From NCBI RefSeq assembly GCF_001189295.1, contig NZ_CP012159.1, forward strand, positions 4,976,525 through 5,040,524: a stretch of DNA of 64,000 bases, written 5' to 3'. The notes under the pieces were generated by a model. That model ran no database searches. It was not told where the DNA came from and was given only the letters and a program-made list of their open reading frames with translations. A program made the translations under genes and the position numbers. Positions 37,527 to 48,005 of the stretch are shown in pieces. Numbering within the stretch: position 1 is the stretch's first letter; every line of letters starts with the position of its first letter. The DNA comes from Chondromyces crocatus. GTDB taxonomy: Bacteria > Myxococcota_A > Polyangia > Polyangiales > Polyangiaceae.

Positions 37527-39812
37527 ATGCACCGTCAGCTATCCATCGCTCCACTCACCGCACTCGCCCTCATTCTCTCCACCGGCATCGCCAGCGTGGC
37601 TTCCGCAGCGTCCCCGGGGACGCCGCTCGCGCGGGGCGCGGCCTCGGGTCGCGCGGTGGAATGGTATGACGTCCGGGATCACGCCGCTGCGCAGTCGGCC
37701 TCCGCTCTCCAGGCGGGCCCGCGGGTGACCGCGGAGCGCTTCCTGCAGGGGGCAGCGGCTGAGCTGCGCTTGGAGGGAGTCGACCTCGAGACGAAGGTGG
37801 AGCTGAAGTCGGGCTCGTCGCACACGGTGCGTTTCACCCAGACCTACCGTGGGCTGCCGGTGATCGGCTCCGCCGTGGCGGTGCGCGTGGGGGCAGGTGG
37901 TGCGCCGCGTGCGGCCATCGTCGATGTGGCGAGAGGGTTGTCCGTGTCGACGGAGCCGACCCTCGACGAGGGCGCCGCACGTCTGGTGGTGGAGGAGCAG
38001 CTCGGGATGTCGCTCGTGCAGTCCCCAGCGATCCAGCTCGCCGTGCTGCCGGTGGCGGAGCAGCCTGGAAAGCTGGTGTGGATGGTGGACATCCACCAGG
38101 GGACGCGGCATCAGACGCGCTACCTCGTGGATGCGCACGGCGGAGGGATCCAGGGGATCCGGCCGATGGCGATGGATGCGATGGGCCGGGTGTACCAGAT
38201 CAGCGCGGCGAACACGCCCGAGCCGGTGGACGTCACCCTGACGGACCTGGTGACCAGCAACCCGCAGCGCCTCACGGGCTGGAACGGGAACCTGGTGGTG
38301 ACCAACTACGTCTCGGGGTCCCAGCAGAACAGCTACACCGTCGAGCAGTCCCTCGGACCGAATTCGGGAGAGGACTTTCTCTACGATCCGCCGGCGGACC
38401 CGCGCGATCCCACCGACGGCTTCGCCCAGGTCAACGTGTACTACCACATGACCCGGATCCGGGATTACTTCGTCGATACCCACGGCGTGGATACGTCACC
38501 GGCGAGCTGGAAGGTGACGGCCGTGGCGAACCTGATGGAGAACGGGCAGCCGTTCGACAACGCCTTCTTCGCGCCGGAGGCGGGGAACGTCGTGGGGGGT
38601 CAGTTCAGCAGTCCGAACCTGCTGGGCATCTACCAGGGCACGATGAACGACTTCTCCATCGATTCCGACGTGTTCCTGCACGAGTTCGGGCACTACATCA
38701 GCCACAACGCGGTCGGCTACAACCAGGGCCAGTTCGGGATGAGCGCCTACGGGCTGTCGCCGTGGAGCGGCGCGATCGACGAGGGCATCGCCGATTACTT
38801 CGCGTGCTCGTTGAACGGCAACTCGCTGCTCGGCGAGGCGTCGCTGGTGCCGCTCGGCGCGGGGCGCGAGCTGCAGGACACGGCGAAGGTGTGCCCGGAT
38901 CACGTGGTCGGTCAGGTACACGAGGACGGAGAGATCATCGGGAGCCTGGGCTGGACCCTCAGGACGGCGCTGGGCCAGGAGATCGCGGATCGCCTGGTCT
39001 GGGGCGCCGTGCAGTCGCTGACCCCCGGGGTGTCTCTGGGTGACTTCGCGCGGGGTCTGCTGCAGACGGCGGACGAGCTGCTGACGAGCGGTGAGATGAA
39101 CGAGGAGGACGTGCGGACGGTGGAAGAAGCGATCGCCGCGCGCGGACTCGACGACTGCGATCATGTGCTCGAAGTGACGCCTGGCGAGGACCGTAACCTG
39201 GTGCTCATGGGGCTCGGGACCATGGCCCAGGGCTTCGGCATCAGCTGCGAGCAGGCGAAGGGATTCCTGTCGCTGCACAGCTTCTTCCATTTCTCGGCAA
39301 GGGCGAACGCAGGGGACACCGCGCTTCGGTTCAGCGTCCAGCTCACGCCGGTCGGCGGAGGACCGCTCGAGTGGTCCATCTACGCCCGCCGGAGCCAGTC
39401 CGTGAGCATGGCCCCCTCGGGTCCCCTCGGGTTCCCGGCGGCGCAGGGCTACGACTTCAAGGTCGAGGGGCTGAACGCCACGGACGGGACGCTGCTGATC
39501 GATGCGTCGGTGGATCCCGCCTTCGAGCCGGGGATCCCGTACTACTTCGTGATCGAGAACAAGAACTGTCCGACGGCCCAGCTCCGGGTGTCGGCAGAGA
39601 GCATCACGCCCCCTTCGGAAGGAGAAGGGGGTGCGGGGGGCACGGGTGGTCAGGGCGGCTCGGTCCCTCAGTCCAACGATACGCCGGACGACTCGGGTTG
39701 CGGCTGCACGGTGGCGGGCGACGAGGCTCCCTCGGGTGGGCGCTGGGCCGGGCTCCTGGGTCTGGGGCTGGCCGCCGCAGCGGTGACGCGGCGGCGGTTC
39801 GTGCGACGATGA
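37527..39812 (+). CDS. M36-like extracellular metalloprotease with MYXO-CTERM tail
   Basis: A 761-residue secreted protease. A Sec signal (residues 1-28, ending ASVASAAS) is followed by an FTP/PepSY-like propeptide (residues about 60-220; VRFTQTYRGLPVIGSAVAVRV). The catalytic domain has HEFGHYISH (H385, E386, H389) and the downstream glutamate motif DEGIADYFA at about 417-425, as in fungalysin/M36 zinc proteases. The C-terminal region ends with a Gly-rich linker, CGCTVAG, a hydrophobic helix (GLLGLGLAAAAV) and TRRRFVRR, i.e. a MYXO-CTERM-type sorting signal for surface anchoring. It stands alone, transcribed away from the amidase operon. A role in predation or nutrient scavenging is likely. 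Confidence 0.9.
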   Translation: MHRQLSIAPLTALALILSTGIASVASAASPGTPLARGAASGRAVEWYDVRDHAAAQSASALQAGPRVTAERFLQGAAAELRLEGVDLETKVELKSGSSHTVRFTQTYRGLPVIGSAVAVRVGAGGAPRAAIVDVARGLSVSTEPTLDEGAARLVVEEQLGMSLVQSPAIQLAVLPVAEQPGKLVWMVDIHQGTRHQTRYLVDAHGGGIQGIRPMAMDAMGRVYQISAANTPEPVDVTLTDLVTSNPQRLTGWNGNLVVTNYVSGSQQNSYTVEQSLGPNSGEDFLYDPPADPRDPTDGFAQVNVYYHMTRIRDYFVDTHGVDTSPASWKVTAVANLMENGQPFDNAFFAPEAGNVVGGQFSSPNLLGIYQGTMNDFSIDSDVFLHEFGHYISHNAVGYNQGQFGMSAYGLSPWSGAIDEGIADYFACSLNGNSLLGEASLVPLGAGRELQDTAKVCPDHVVGQVHEDGEIIGSLGWTLRTALGQEIADRLVWGAVQSLTPGVSLGDFARGLLQTADELLTSGEMNEEDVRTVEEAIAARGLDDCDHVLEVTPGEDRNLVLMGLGTMAQGFGISCEQAKGFLSLHSFFHFSARANAGDTALRFSVQLTPVGGGPLEWSIYARRSQSVSMAPSGPLGFPAAQGYDFKVEGLNATDGTLLIDASVDPAFEPGIPYYFVIENKNCPTAQLRVSAESITPPSEGEGGAGGTGGQGGSVPQSNDTPDDSGCGCTVAGDEAPSGGRWAGLLGLGLAAAAVTRRRFVRR

Positions 39813-39860
39813 GCAGAGGTCCGGCGCGCGGCGGAACCCGGCGCTGGACGAGCTGAATCC

Positions 39861-39892
39861 GGCGGGGCGCGATCGGTCGAGATCGCGCCGCC
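39861..39892 (+). terminator. Stem-loop after the metalloprotease gene
   Basis: GCGCGATC-GGTCGA-GATCGCGC gives an 8-bp perfect stem with a 6-base loop; the stem extends outward with GGCGG/CCGCC after a bulge. It lies 49 bp after the stop and is not followed by a clear T-tract, which is common in high-G+C genomes. Confidence 0.5.
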
Positions 39893-39929
39893 GCGTGCAT
39901 CCCTGCTGGTGCGCTGCTACCGATGGGGG

Positions 39930-41156
39930 ATGATCCCCGCGCGTTTCCAGCCAACTCCAGAGGCCCAGCGCGAGTTCGGTGATCGACTCGATCGCCTCGC
40001 GCCGTACTTGCTCCGCTCCGACCCGCTGGCAGATGAGGTGGCGGCGTTGCTTCGGTCTCCGTTCGGAGGCAGCGGCGCGGACGTCGGGGGGACACCGGAG
40101 CCGTCCTGGCCACCTGCCGGTCCCTCGGGGATCAAGCTGCTGGAGCAGGCCGTGCGCGAGGGGCTGGACGAGCTGCCCGGCGCACCACCGCCCGTTCAAG
40201 CGCTGCTCGACCACACGCGTCGCGTGCCCGTATGGGTGGACTGGGACGCCGTGGGGCGCGGGGGGGCTGCGTTCGTTCGAGCAGGGATGCTCGGTGGGAT
40301 GGTGCTCGGCGCCGGGGCGCTGGTGCTGAGCTACACGTCACCGGGTGGGAACAAGCCGCTGGTGTTTTCGGGGCGGCTTCAGGAGCAAGCGCCGCGGCGG
40401 CTCGCCGAGACGGGGCACTTCGTGAGGACGGTGACGCAGCCTGGCTCGCTGCGGCCAGGTGGCGAGGGACAGCTCCTCTCCCTCAAGGTGCGCCTGATGC
40501 ACGCAGGCGTGCGCCGCCTGATCCGGCAGAGCGGTCGGTTCCAGGTGGATCGGTGGGGGGAGCCGATCAACCAGCACGACATGCTGGGGACGCTGATCCT
40601 GTTCTCGGTGGTGGTGATCGAGGGGCTGGGGCGGTTGGGCTACCGGATGCCGCAGCAGGATGCGGAGGATCTGGTGCATCTCTGGCGCTACGTGGGCTAC
40701 CTGATGGGCGTGGAGCCCGAGCTTCTGCCTGGCTCGTTCGCGGAGGCGCGGCGCTACGGGGAGATGATCCAGGCGACCCAAGGAGAGCCCGACGCCGACT
40801 CGCGGGCGCTGGTGCATGCGCTGCTGCACGGCTATGTGACGGCGGCGCGGACGGCGCAGCAGCGAGAGTTCGCGGAGAAGCGGTTGCGTGTGGGGGCGGC
40901 GCTGATGCGGTTCCTGCACGGTGAGGCGCTGGCGGACAAACTCGGGGTGCCGCGGTCGTCGGTGCGGTTGGTGTTGCCGGTGGTGAAGGCGTTGGTCGCG
41001 GCGACGGAGCGCGCGCGCGGCATCTCGCCGGTACGAGACTGGGCGTTCGCCGCGGGGAACAGGTACTGGGACGCAGCCGTGGCTGCGGGGTTGAAAGGGA
41101 TTGCGGCGGACTACGCGGCACCGGAGCGGCTGGCGGCGACGCCGGCTGCTGGTTGA
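39930..41156 (+). CDS. MpaB/DUF2236-type oxygenase-like protein
   Basis: A 408-residue helical protein with the pattern of the ER-bound oxygenase mpaB/latex-clearing (DUF2236) superfamily. The N-terminal GGAAFVRAGMLGGMVLGAGALVLSY precedes LAETGHFVRTVTQPGSL and QHDMLGTLILFSVVVIEGLG, then LVHLWRYVGYLMGVEPELLP. In this family histidines in such helices bind haem; H in ETGHFV, QHDM and VHLWRYVG are the likely candidates. The reaction is unknown. The ATG at 39930 is chosen over an in-frame GTG at 39909; neither has a strong ribosome site. It is a single gene, convergent with the beta-helix gene. Confidence 0.75.
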   Translation: MIPARFQPTPEAQREFGDRLDRLAPYLLRSDPLADEVAALLRSPFGGSGADVGGTPEPSWPPAGPSGIKLLEQAVREGLDELPGAPPPVQALLDHTRRVPVWVDWDAVGRGGAAFVRAGMLGGMVLGAGALVLSYTSPGGNKPLVFSGRLQEQAPRRLAETGHFVRTVTQPGSLRPGGEGQLLSLKVRLMHAGVRRLIRQSGRFQVDRWGEPINQHDMLGTLILFSVVVIEGLGRLGYRMPQQDAEDLVHLWRYVGYLMGVEPELLPGSFAEARRYGEMIQATQGEPDADSRALVHALLHGYVTAARTAQQREFAEKRLRVGAALMRFLHGEALADKLGVPRSSVRLVLPVVKALVAATERARGISPVRDWAFAAGNRYWDAAVAAGLKGIAADYAAPERLAATPAAG

Positions 41157-41285
41157 GCTGGCCTCGGAAACGTGAAGCGCAAGCGAAGCTCGGCAGCGAG
41201 CCCCCTCCGCCTCGTCATCCCGTTTCAGGGTCGGTGGAGGAGGCCAGCACCCGGGATGGATGTGAGGAGGGGGTGAGGGAAGGGG

Positions 41286-44200
41286 TCAGGCTGCGCGGCG
41301 CGTGCGTCGTCGCGCGGCGGCGGTGAGGGCGCTGGCGAGGAGGAGCAGCGCGGCCGGGGTGGAGGCGCTGCCTCCGGCGGTGCGGCAGCCGCAGCCGCCA
41401 TCGTCACCGGTCATGCCGCCATCGCTGCCCCCCTGACCCGTGGGCTGCCCGTTGCCGCCCTGACCATTCCCGCCTTGGTTGGATCCACCTTCGCCGGTGC
41501 TCTCGAGGGTGCAGTCGGGGGCGCAGCCGTCGCCGGCGACACCGTTGCCGTCGTCGCACTCCTCGACGCCGACCTGGACATGGCCGTCGCCGCAAGAGGC
41601 GAGCCTGCAGCTGTTGAGGCACTCGTCGGTGTTGGACTCGTTGCCGTCGTCGCAGGCTTCGCCGATCTGCACGATGCCGTCGCCGCAGTGGGCGTCCAGG
41701 CACGAGGCCGAGCAACCGTCACCGTTGACCTGGTTGCCGTCGTCGCAGTCTTCGACGCCGACCTGAACATGGCCATCACCGCAGGTGGCGAGCTTGCAGG
41801 CATCGACGCAAGCGTCGGTGTTGTCCTGGTTGCCGTCGTCGCACTCCTCGACGCCGGTCCAGACGTGCCCGTCGCCGCAGCTCGCATTCAGGCAGGTGTT
41901 GAGGCACGAGTCGTTGTTCGAGGCGTTTCCGTCGTCGCACTCCTCGGGAGGCTGCACGACCCCGTCGCCGCATCCCGGCAGAGCGCAGTTGTTGCGGCAG
42001 CCGTCGTCGTCGTCATCGTTTCCGTCGTCGCAAGCCTCGACGCCGGTCCACACGATGCCGTCGCCGCACGTGGCATTGACGCAGGTGTTGAGGCAGGCGT
42101 CGGTGTTGATCTGGTTGCCGTCGTCGCACTCCTCGACGCCTGCACGGACGACGCCATCGCCGCAAACCGCGATGGTGCAGGTGTTGAGGCAGGCGTCGGT
42201 GTTGATCTGGTTGCCGTCGTCGCACTCTTCGACGCCGGTACGGACGACGCCATCGCCACAGACGGCGTTGACGCACGTGTTGCGACAGGCATCGGTGTCG
42301 ATTTGGTTTCCGTCGTCGCACTGCTCGGGGCCATTGGTGATGCCGTCGCCGCAGTGGGGCCCCATGGCCGTGCAGTCCGCATTGCAGTAGCCGTACTGAC
42401 CGTTGTTCGCGCCGCTGTCACACACCTCGCCGGGAACGACGACGCCATCGCCGCAGATCGAGCTGGCGACGTACTCGTAGGCGCCGATGTCGAACTCGGC
42501 GCCGTTGAGTCCGTCGCCGTTCAGGGGGCGCGCGACGCCGTCACGATCGGAGGAGGGGGCCCCGGTCGCGGTGCCGGCATCGATGCAGGTGCTGGTGGAT
42601 TGCAGGCGGAGATCGGCAGGAGCGGCGACGTAGAGGGGGTTGGCAGAGAGGGTCCCAACGCCCTCGGAGACCCCGTTGTAATTGCCGGAGCTGTTCCCCC
42701 AGACATTGGAGTAGGTGACGGAGACGTCCGTCGTACCAGCGGCCGTATACCGCCGGATGCCGAAGCTCGAGTTGCTCGAGATGATGGTGTTCGTCACGGA
42801 GACGGACGCTCCCTGACCCGCCGTCGCTTCGACGTAGAGGCCCGAGCCCGTGTTGGCGTGCAGCGTCGAATTGACGATCGTGTGCACCTGGGCACCGCTG
42901 GTGCCGAGGATGGAGACGCCGTTCCCACCGTTGGAGCGGACGACACCGTTGATGAGCGTTCCCGCCGAGGAGCCGGTGAACTGGATGCCGATCGTGTTGC
43001 TGAGCGCCGTGATCGATCGAAGCGTCGGTGTGCCCGTGAGGGACTGGAAGCCGAAGGAGGAGCTGCTCAGGACCAGGTTGTCGAGGGTGATGTTGCCCGT
43101 CGTCTCGTAACGGATGGCCTGGTTCGCCGCGCTGATGTTCACATACGACAAGCGAGAGGTGGCTGCGGACGGAGCGAGGTGGACGCCGTACCAGCTGTTC
43201 GCCGACGCCGACGTGCTGATGAGCTGAATCGGGGAGGCGGTGGTGCCGACCGCGTGGATCGTTCCCTCGATGCGTAGCTCGGTCCGTGAGGTGTCGAGGC
43301 CGGAGCCCATGATGTCCGTCGTCGCGAAGCGGATGATCACACCCGCCGGGATGGTCAGGGTCACGCCGAGGGGAACCGTGAGGTCGCCCGCCGCGGTGTA
43401 CGGCGAGCTCGACACGTCGAGTGTGGTGTTGGTCCAGAGGGTGCCGTGAAGACCATTCGTCGCGTCGCCCGTGTAGGGGAGGGCGCCGATGTCCTGGTTG
43501 GTGCTGCCGGCGAAGCGAGCGGGAGAGTTCGAAGTGAGCCGCAGGTTCGTCGGTATGTTCACGTAGAGGGGGTTGGACGAGAAGCTGCCGTTACCCGCCG
43601 TGACGCTGTTCAGATTTCCCGAGCTGTTCCCCCAGACGTTGGAGTTCGTCAGGGTGACGTTCACCGTACCCGAAGCGGTGTAGCGTCGGATGCCGAAGCT
43701 CGAGTTGTTCGAGACGATGGTGTTCGTGACGTCGATGTTGGCGGTGTTGCCGGATGTCGCCTCGCCGTAGATGCCGGTGCCGGTGTTGCCGTGGACCGTG
43801 CAGTTGGTGATGGCAATGGTGGACGATCCGCTCGACGTGAGGATGTTGATCCCGTTGCTACCGTTCGAACGCACCACCGAGCGGAGGAGGCTCGCGCTGC
43901 CACTGACGAGCACCGAGACGCCCGTCGTATTTCCGAAGATGGAGGATCCCTCGATGGTGGGCGCGCCCGCTTCGATGGCGATCCCGATGCCGTTGTTCTG
44001 GAACGTCGAATCCAGGACCCGGAGCACGTTGCCTGGCGCGAGGTTCCGGACACCTCGGGATGCGTGCTGAAGGATGGCACCCTGGATCATGGCGGAGGTG
44101 GCGTTCGCTCCGACCACGATGCCGTACCAGGAGTTTGCCGCAGAGCCGTTGTTTGCCTGGAAAATGACCGGGTTGGCCGCGGTGCCGTTGATGCTGAGCG

Positions 44201-44471
44201 TACCGTTCACGGTCAGCTCGACTCGGCTGGTGTCCACCCCTGACACTTGCCCATCGTTGTTCGCCATCCGGACGATGGTGCCTGCCTGAATGGTCAAGCT
44301 GGCGCCGGCCGGGACCGTGATGTCTCCCTGGACGAGGTAGGGGCTGCCAGAGGCCGTCCACGTCTGGTTGATGATGTTCCCACCAGCGATGGTGGTCTGA
44401 GCGCGCGCGGCGCGGGGGAGGAAGACCACGCACAGCACGGCGGTGATCAGAGCAAAAAGGAGACGGCGCAA
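41286..44471 (-). CDS. Surface protein: parallel beta-helix, ten DUF4215-type repeats, MYXO-CTERM tail
   Basis: A 1061-residue exported protein. The signal peptide (residues 1-24, [21 protein letters not shown]) is followed by two similar right-handed beta-helix regions of about 300 residues (repeated [17 protein letters not shown] / [17 protein letters not shown] and [14 protein letters not shown] / [14 protein letters not shown]). Then come ten cysteine-rich repeats of pattern [28 protein letters not shown] (residues about 680-1000). The tail has a Gly/Asn/Gln linker, CGCRTAG, a hydrophobic helix and RRRTRRAA, a MYXO-CTERM signal. Beta-helix domains often bind or cleave polysaccharide, but no pectate-lyase catalytic site is evident, so an adhesin or structural role is equally likely. 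Internal duplication of both domains is striking. The long plus-strand frame inside is a shadow. Confidence 0.9.
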   Translation of the reverse strand: MRRLLFALITAVLCVVFLPRAARAQTTIAGGNIINQTWTASGSPYLVQGDITVPAGASLTIQAGTIVRMANNDGQVSGVDTSRVELTVNGTLSINGTAANPVIFQANNGSAANSWYGIVVGANATSAMIQGAILQHASRGVRNLAPGNVLRVLDSTFQNNGIGIAIEAGAPTIEGSSIFGNTTGVSVLVSGSASLLRSVVRSNGSNGINILTSSGSSTIAITNCTVHGNTGTGIYGEATSGNTANIDVTNTIVSNNSSFGIRRYTASGTVNVTLTNSNVWGNSSGNLNSVTAGNGSFSSNPLYVNIPTNLRLTSNSPARFAGSTNQDIGALPYTGDATNGLHGTLWTNTTLDVSSSPYTAAGDLTVPLGVTLTIPAGVIIRFATTDIMGSGLDTSRTELRIEGTIHAVGTTASPIQLISTSASANSWYGVHLAPSAATSRLSYVNISAANQAIRYETTGNITLDNLVLSSSSFGFQSLTGTPTLRSITALSNTIGIQFTGSSAGTLINGVVRSNGGNGVSILGTSGAQVHTIVNSTLHANTGSGLYVEATAGQGASVSVTNTIISSNSSFGIRRYTAAGTTDVSVTYSNVWGNSSGNYNGVSEGVGTLSANPLYVAAPADLRLQSTSTCIDAGTATGAPSSDRDGVARPLNGDGLNGAEFDIGAYEYVASSICGDGVVVPGEVCDSGANNGQYGYCNADCTAMGPHCGDGITNGPEQCDDGNQIDTDACRNTCVNAVCGDGVVRTGVEECDDGNQINTDACLNTCTIAVCGDGVVRAGVEECDDGNQINTDACLNTCVNATCGDGIVWTGVEACDDGNDDDDDGCRNNCALPGCGDGVVQPPEECDDGNASNNDSCLNTCLNASCGDGHVWTGVEECDDGNQDNTDACVDACKLATCGDGHVQVGVEDCDDGNQVNGDGCSASCLDAHCGDGIVQIGEACDDGNESNTDECLNSCRLASCGDGHVQVGVEECDDGNGVAGDGCAPDCTLESTGEGGSNQGGNGQGGNGQPTGQGGSDGGMTGDDGGCGCRTAGGSASTPAALLLLASALTAAARRRTRRAA

Positions 44472-44805
44472 GGGATCACCTCCAGGGCTTTGGCAAGCAA
44501 CCCTGAGTTATCGCTCATGGGTTGCATCACGCCAAGGGGCGGCGGACGCCGACAGGAGGAAGGGTGCGAGCTGCTCCGCGGCTCGGCGCTACATTCCTAC
44601 GTTCCCTCGACGAGGTCTCTGGTGCAGAGGCGTGATCCGCGTCCGACGCGCGATGAGCCCCTATCTATGCGGGATCGTTGCGCGATGGAGACGTGTGTCG
44701 TGTCGACGCTCCCTGCGGCGTGATCGCTCCGTCAGCAAAGGATCGTGCTGGCCACCACAGAGTCGTGCTTCGAGGTGTCGAGGTGATGTGCCTGCTTGCT
44801 CTGGC
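44472..44805. other. Intergenic region upstream of the beta-helix gene
   Basis: About 330 bp between the beta-helix gene start and the end of the Thr-rich lipoprotein gene, both on the minus strand. It should hold the promoter of the former. I found no gene, strong dyad or clear promoter hexamers. Confidence 0.5.
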
Positions 44806-45114
<309 letters not shown>

Positions 45115-45206
45115 GGGGAGGCTCCTTAGCAGAAAGCCTCGGCCGTGCCCACCGCGCCGTGCTCCGTCGAGCTTCTCGATGCCGGAACGATGCTCGAGGT
45201 GGGGGC

Positions 45207-45887
45207 TCAGGCGGGGCCGCGGTTCTTGGCATCGATGGCGTCGATGAAGAGGCCCATGTATTTGGCAGCGCTCGTGATCGAGAAGACGAGCGAGAGATAG
45301 ACGAGCAAACGCCCGACGTGGATCAGATCGACGCGGCCGAAGTCGAAGCCGAACTGGACCTCGTAGGGGTAGCCGAGGATGAGGCAGAGAATCCCGACCA
45401 TCTGGAGGGCCGTTTTGACCTTGCCCCCGTCACCCGCGGCGATGACCAGGCCCTCGGTGGAGGCGATGGAGCGCAAGGCGGTGATGGTGATCTCGCGCGA
45501 GATGAGAAGCACCACGGCCCAGGCGGGGATGCGTCCCATCGGGACCAACCAGACCAGTGTGCCCGAGACGATGAGTTTGTCGGCGAGGGGGTCGAGGAAC
45601 TTGCCGAGGACACTGACGAGGCCCTGTCGGCGTGCGAGGTAGCCGTCGAGCATGTCGGTGAGCGCGGCGAGCGAGTAGACGCACGCGGCCCAGAAGCAGT
45701 CGCGCGGCGCTCCACGGCTGAGCAGGAGGAGCACGATCGGGATCATCACGATGCGTGCGAACGTGAGGAGATTGGGGAGGTTCTTGGCGTCCTCCCACAG
45801 CGTGCGGCGGCGCTCCCGCTTGATCTCCCGGTTGATGCGGCGGATCTCGCCCTTGCCGAGCTCGGCGTCCGCAGCTTCAGTGCCCAT
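45207..45887 (-). CDS. pgsA: CDP-diacylglycerol--glycerol-3-phosphate 3-phosphatidyltransferase
   Basis: A 226-residue membrane enzyme that makes phosphatidylglycerophosphate from CDP-diacylglycerol and glycerol-3-phosphate, the committed step to phosphatidylglycerol and cardiolipin. The CDP-alcohol phosphotransferase motif DG(x)2AR(x)8G(x)3D(x)3D is complete in DGYLARRQGLVSVLGKFLDP with LADK following. About five hydrophobic helices are seen, and an unusual basic N-terminal extension (residues 1-36, GEIRRINREIKRERRRTLWE) precedes LPNLLTFARI. The start at 45887 overlaps the stop of the TPR gene by 11 bp, so the two are translationally coupled. Confidence 0.92.
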   Translation of the reverse strand: MGTEAADAELGKGEIRRINREIKRERRRTLWEDAKNLPNLLTFARIVMIPIVLLLLSRGAPRDCFWAACVYSLAALTDMLDGYLARRQGLVSVLGKFLDPLADKLIVSGTLVWLVPMGRIPAWAVVLLISREITITALRSIASTEGLVIAAGDGGKVKTALQMVGILCLILGYPYEVQFGFDFGRVDLIHVGRLLVYLSLVFSITSAAKYMGLFIDAIDAKNRGPA

Positions 45888-47877
45888 CGACGATCACCAT
45901 GCCTTCTCCGGAGAACGCGACCATGCCACGCAGGCTGGCTGGAGCCTCGCTGGTGGACAGGGCGCGCGGGAGGATACGGCCAATCCAGCCGCGCACCATG
46001 CTCGCGTGGACGATGGTGGTGCGACCGCCCTGGATCTCGATGGTGACCGCGTGGGAGGGGAGCGCGCAGACCACTCCTCCCTTTCCGCGGAGCTGGACGA
46101 GGGGGATGGCCTCGCCATCGCCTGACGGGAGACGGCCGTTCTCGTACGTGACCTGGAGTTCGAACCCGATGAGGGCATCTTCACGCAGGTAAAGCGGGTC
46201 GTCGGCGAGCATGAGGGGAGAGAGACGGAGGCCGTCTGGGGGGACGAGGACGAGTTCGCAGCGGCCGCCGATCTCGTAGATGGGGGCGACGGCGCCGCCG
46301 AGGGGTTCGTCTTGATCGCGACCCCGGCTGCGGCGGGTGAGGACCTGGGTGGGCACGCCGAGCGTGATGGCGAGGGAGCGGGCGGCGTTCAGGCGCGCTG
46401 CGAAGCCCTTCTTCGCCTGGACGAGGACGAGCCCGGAGGGGTGCTGCGAGAGGGTCAGATCACGTGGAAAAACAAGGAGGCGGTCGCGGGCGAAGGCGAG
46501 GGGAGCGCTCGGCGGGAGGGCTGGTGGTTCCGGTGTGGAAGGGGGAGGCTGCGTGACGGCGGTCGGAGGGAGCTGCTGGGCCCCATGGGGGAGCGGTTGG
46601 GCCCCCTGTGGCAGAGACGTGCGGCCCTGCGCTGGCTGGAGGCTCGGAGTCGCTGCCAGCGGCGGAGGCGAGCCCGCCGGCGAGCCAGCCGTGTGGAGGG
46701 TCGGGATGGTCGAAGTGTCTCCATTGTGAGCGAGCACGCTCCCACGCACGGCGACCGGGGGCTGGCTGACGATGGGGGGAGAGACTTCGCCAGCGGTGAG
46801 TGTCGTGCTTGGTTTGCGCGGGGCTGGCTGGCCGTTGTGCTGGTTTGGGCGGGTAGCAGGGAGCGATGCCGGCGGGCTCTTGGTGAGAGGGCCGAAACCG
46901 GGGGGAGCTGGAGGGGGAGGGGGGGCCGAGATGGTGCTTGGAACGTCCGGGAGTGGCGGCTGGCGGAGGCTGAGCTCGAGAGGCTCCCGCAGCGTAGGCA
47001 TGGCGGCGAGTTCCTCGCGTCCGGGTTCGAGAGCAGACCATGTGCCGGTGGGGATGCGCGGGAGATCGGAGTCCCGCACGAAGCCGCGATGGTCGAGCAC
47101 CCTGGATGCCTCCGCAGCGGCGCGTCGCATCTCATCCTCGAGGGGGTCGGGGGCCGCGCCTGATCCCCCGGCCGCTGCAACGGCTGTGTCCCGAGGGAGA
47201 GCGGGGCCGGGCGCACCTGGTGCTGGTGGGGGGACGGCTTCGAGACCGATCGGGATGATGGTCTGGAGGATGGGAAAGGAGGGTGGGGGGCTGGGGCTCG
47301 CCCCCGCCATCTCGGCGAGGCGCCGCGCCATGGCTTCGTGGCCGCCGACGGCGAAGGCATGGATGGCGCGGTTGTGGTCCCCGAGACGCTGGTGCGCCAG
47401 GCCCAGGTACCCCCACGCCCTCTGATGCCCGGGGTTCTGCTCGAGGACCTTCTCGAGTTCGCCACGGGCCTGAGCAGGCTGGCCCGTTTTCAGGTAGCAG
47501 AGCGCCAGGTTGATGCGCGGTTCGATGGCTTCGGGGTGACTGTGGATCAGGCGCTCGTAGATGGAGATCGCGCGCGGATAGAGGCCGAGACGGAAGTAAA
47601 CGATGCCGAGGAGATCCTGTCCCTTGGGATCGCTGGGCTGAAGAGAGAGCGCTTGCTCCAGCTCCGCCTTGGCAGCATGGACTCGGTTGTCCTGGAGCAG
47701 CTCGGTGCCGCGGTGAAGGTGGAATAGGAAGTCCTCCGCGGCCTCTTCATCCGTGGGCGCGGGGCGGTTCTCGTCACGGTCGACCACGTTGTAGAGGGTA
47801 CACGAAAATTCTCGTGCGAACCGTCGACCGCCGCGGAAAATGGCGTCGACACTGGGCGCTGTCACCGGAGTGAGCAT
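45877..47877 (-). CDS. TPR protein with Pro-rich linker and C-terminal beta domain
   Basis: A 666-residue protein. Residues about 45-190 contain at least four TPR units (GTELLQDNRVHAAKAELEQA, DLLGIVYFRLGLYPRAISIY, NLALCYLKTGQPAQARGELE, GYLGLAHQRLGDHNRAIHAF). Residues 190-470 are Pro/Ala/Ser-rich and probably disordered. The last 190 residues are beta-rich (LLVFPRDLTLSQHPSGLVLV ... GMVAFSGEGMVIVDG) and resemble AIM24-like domains. No signal peptide or membrane span is seen, so it is probably cytoplasmic and mediates protein interactions. It overlaps pgsA. The start could be a few codons later than 47877. It is divergent from the PAS/STAS gene at 48006. Confidence 0.8.
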   Translation of the reverse strand: MLTPVTAPSVDAIFRGGRRFAREFSCTLYNVVDRDENRPAPTDEEAAEDFLFHLHRGTELLQDNRVHAAKAELEQALSLQPSDPKGQDLLGIVYFRLGLYPRAISIYERLIHSHPEAIEPRINLALCYLKTGQPAQARGELEKVLEQNPGHQRAWGYLGLAHQRLGDHNRAIHAFAVGGHEAMARRLAEMAGASPSPPPSFPILQTIIPIGLEAVPPPAPGAPGPALPRDTAVAAAGGSGAAPDPLEDEMRRAAAEASRVLDHRGFVRDSDLPRIPTGTWSALEPGREELAAMPTLREPLELSLRQPPLPDVPSTISAPPPPPAPPGFGPLTKSPPASLPATRPNQHNGQPAPRKPSTTLTAGEVSPPIVSQPPVAVRGSVLAHNGDTSTIPTLHTAGSPAGSPPPLAATPSLQPAQGRTSLPQGAQPLPHGAQQLPPTAVTQPPPSTPEPPALPPSAPLAFARDRLLVFPRDLTLSQHPSGLVLVQAKKGFAARLNAARSLAITLGVPTQVLTRRSRGRDQDEPLGGAVAPIYEIGGRCELVLVPPDGLRLSPLMLADDPLYLREDALIGFELQVTYENGRLPSGDGEAIPLVQLRGKGGVVCALPSHAVTIEIQGGRTTIVHASMVRGWIGRILPRALSTSEAPASLRGMVAFSGEGMVIVDGH

Positions 47878-48005
47878 GGAGCGTCTCGGGCGCCACTTTC
47901 ACTGGCTCGTGCGCGGCGACGCTGGGTCCGCCATGGCCGTTCTGTTAGCTGTTTGTTCTGGTTGCCGTTCTTTGGAGAGGGGGGCGAGGGACGTGAGAGG
48001 TCTGG

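Noticed and set aside
41475-43277. A 600-codon plus-strand frame
   Set aside because: It is the complement of the DUF4215 and beta-helix coding region. Its apparent repeats (VAVVALLDA-like) simply mirror the cysteine-rich repeat codons.
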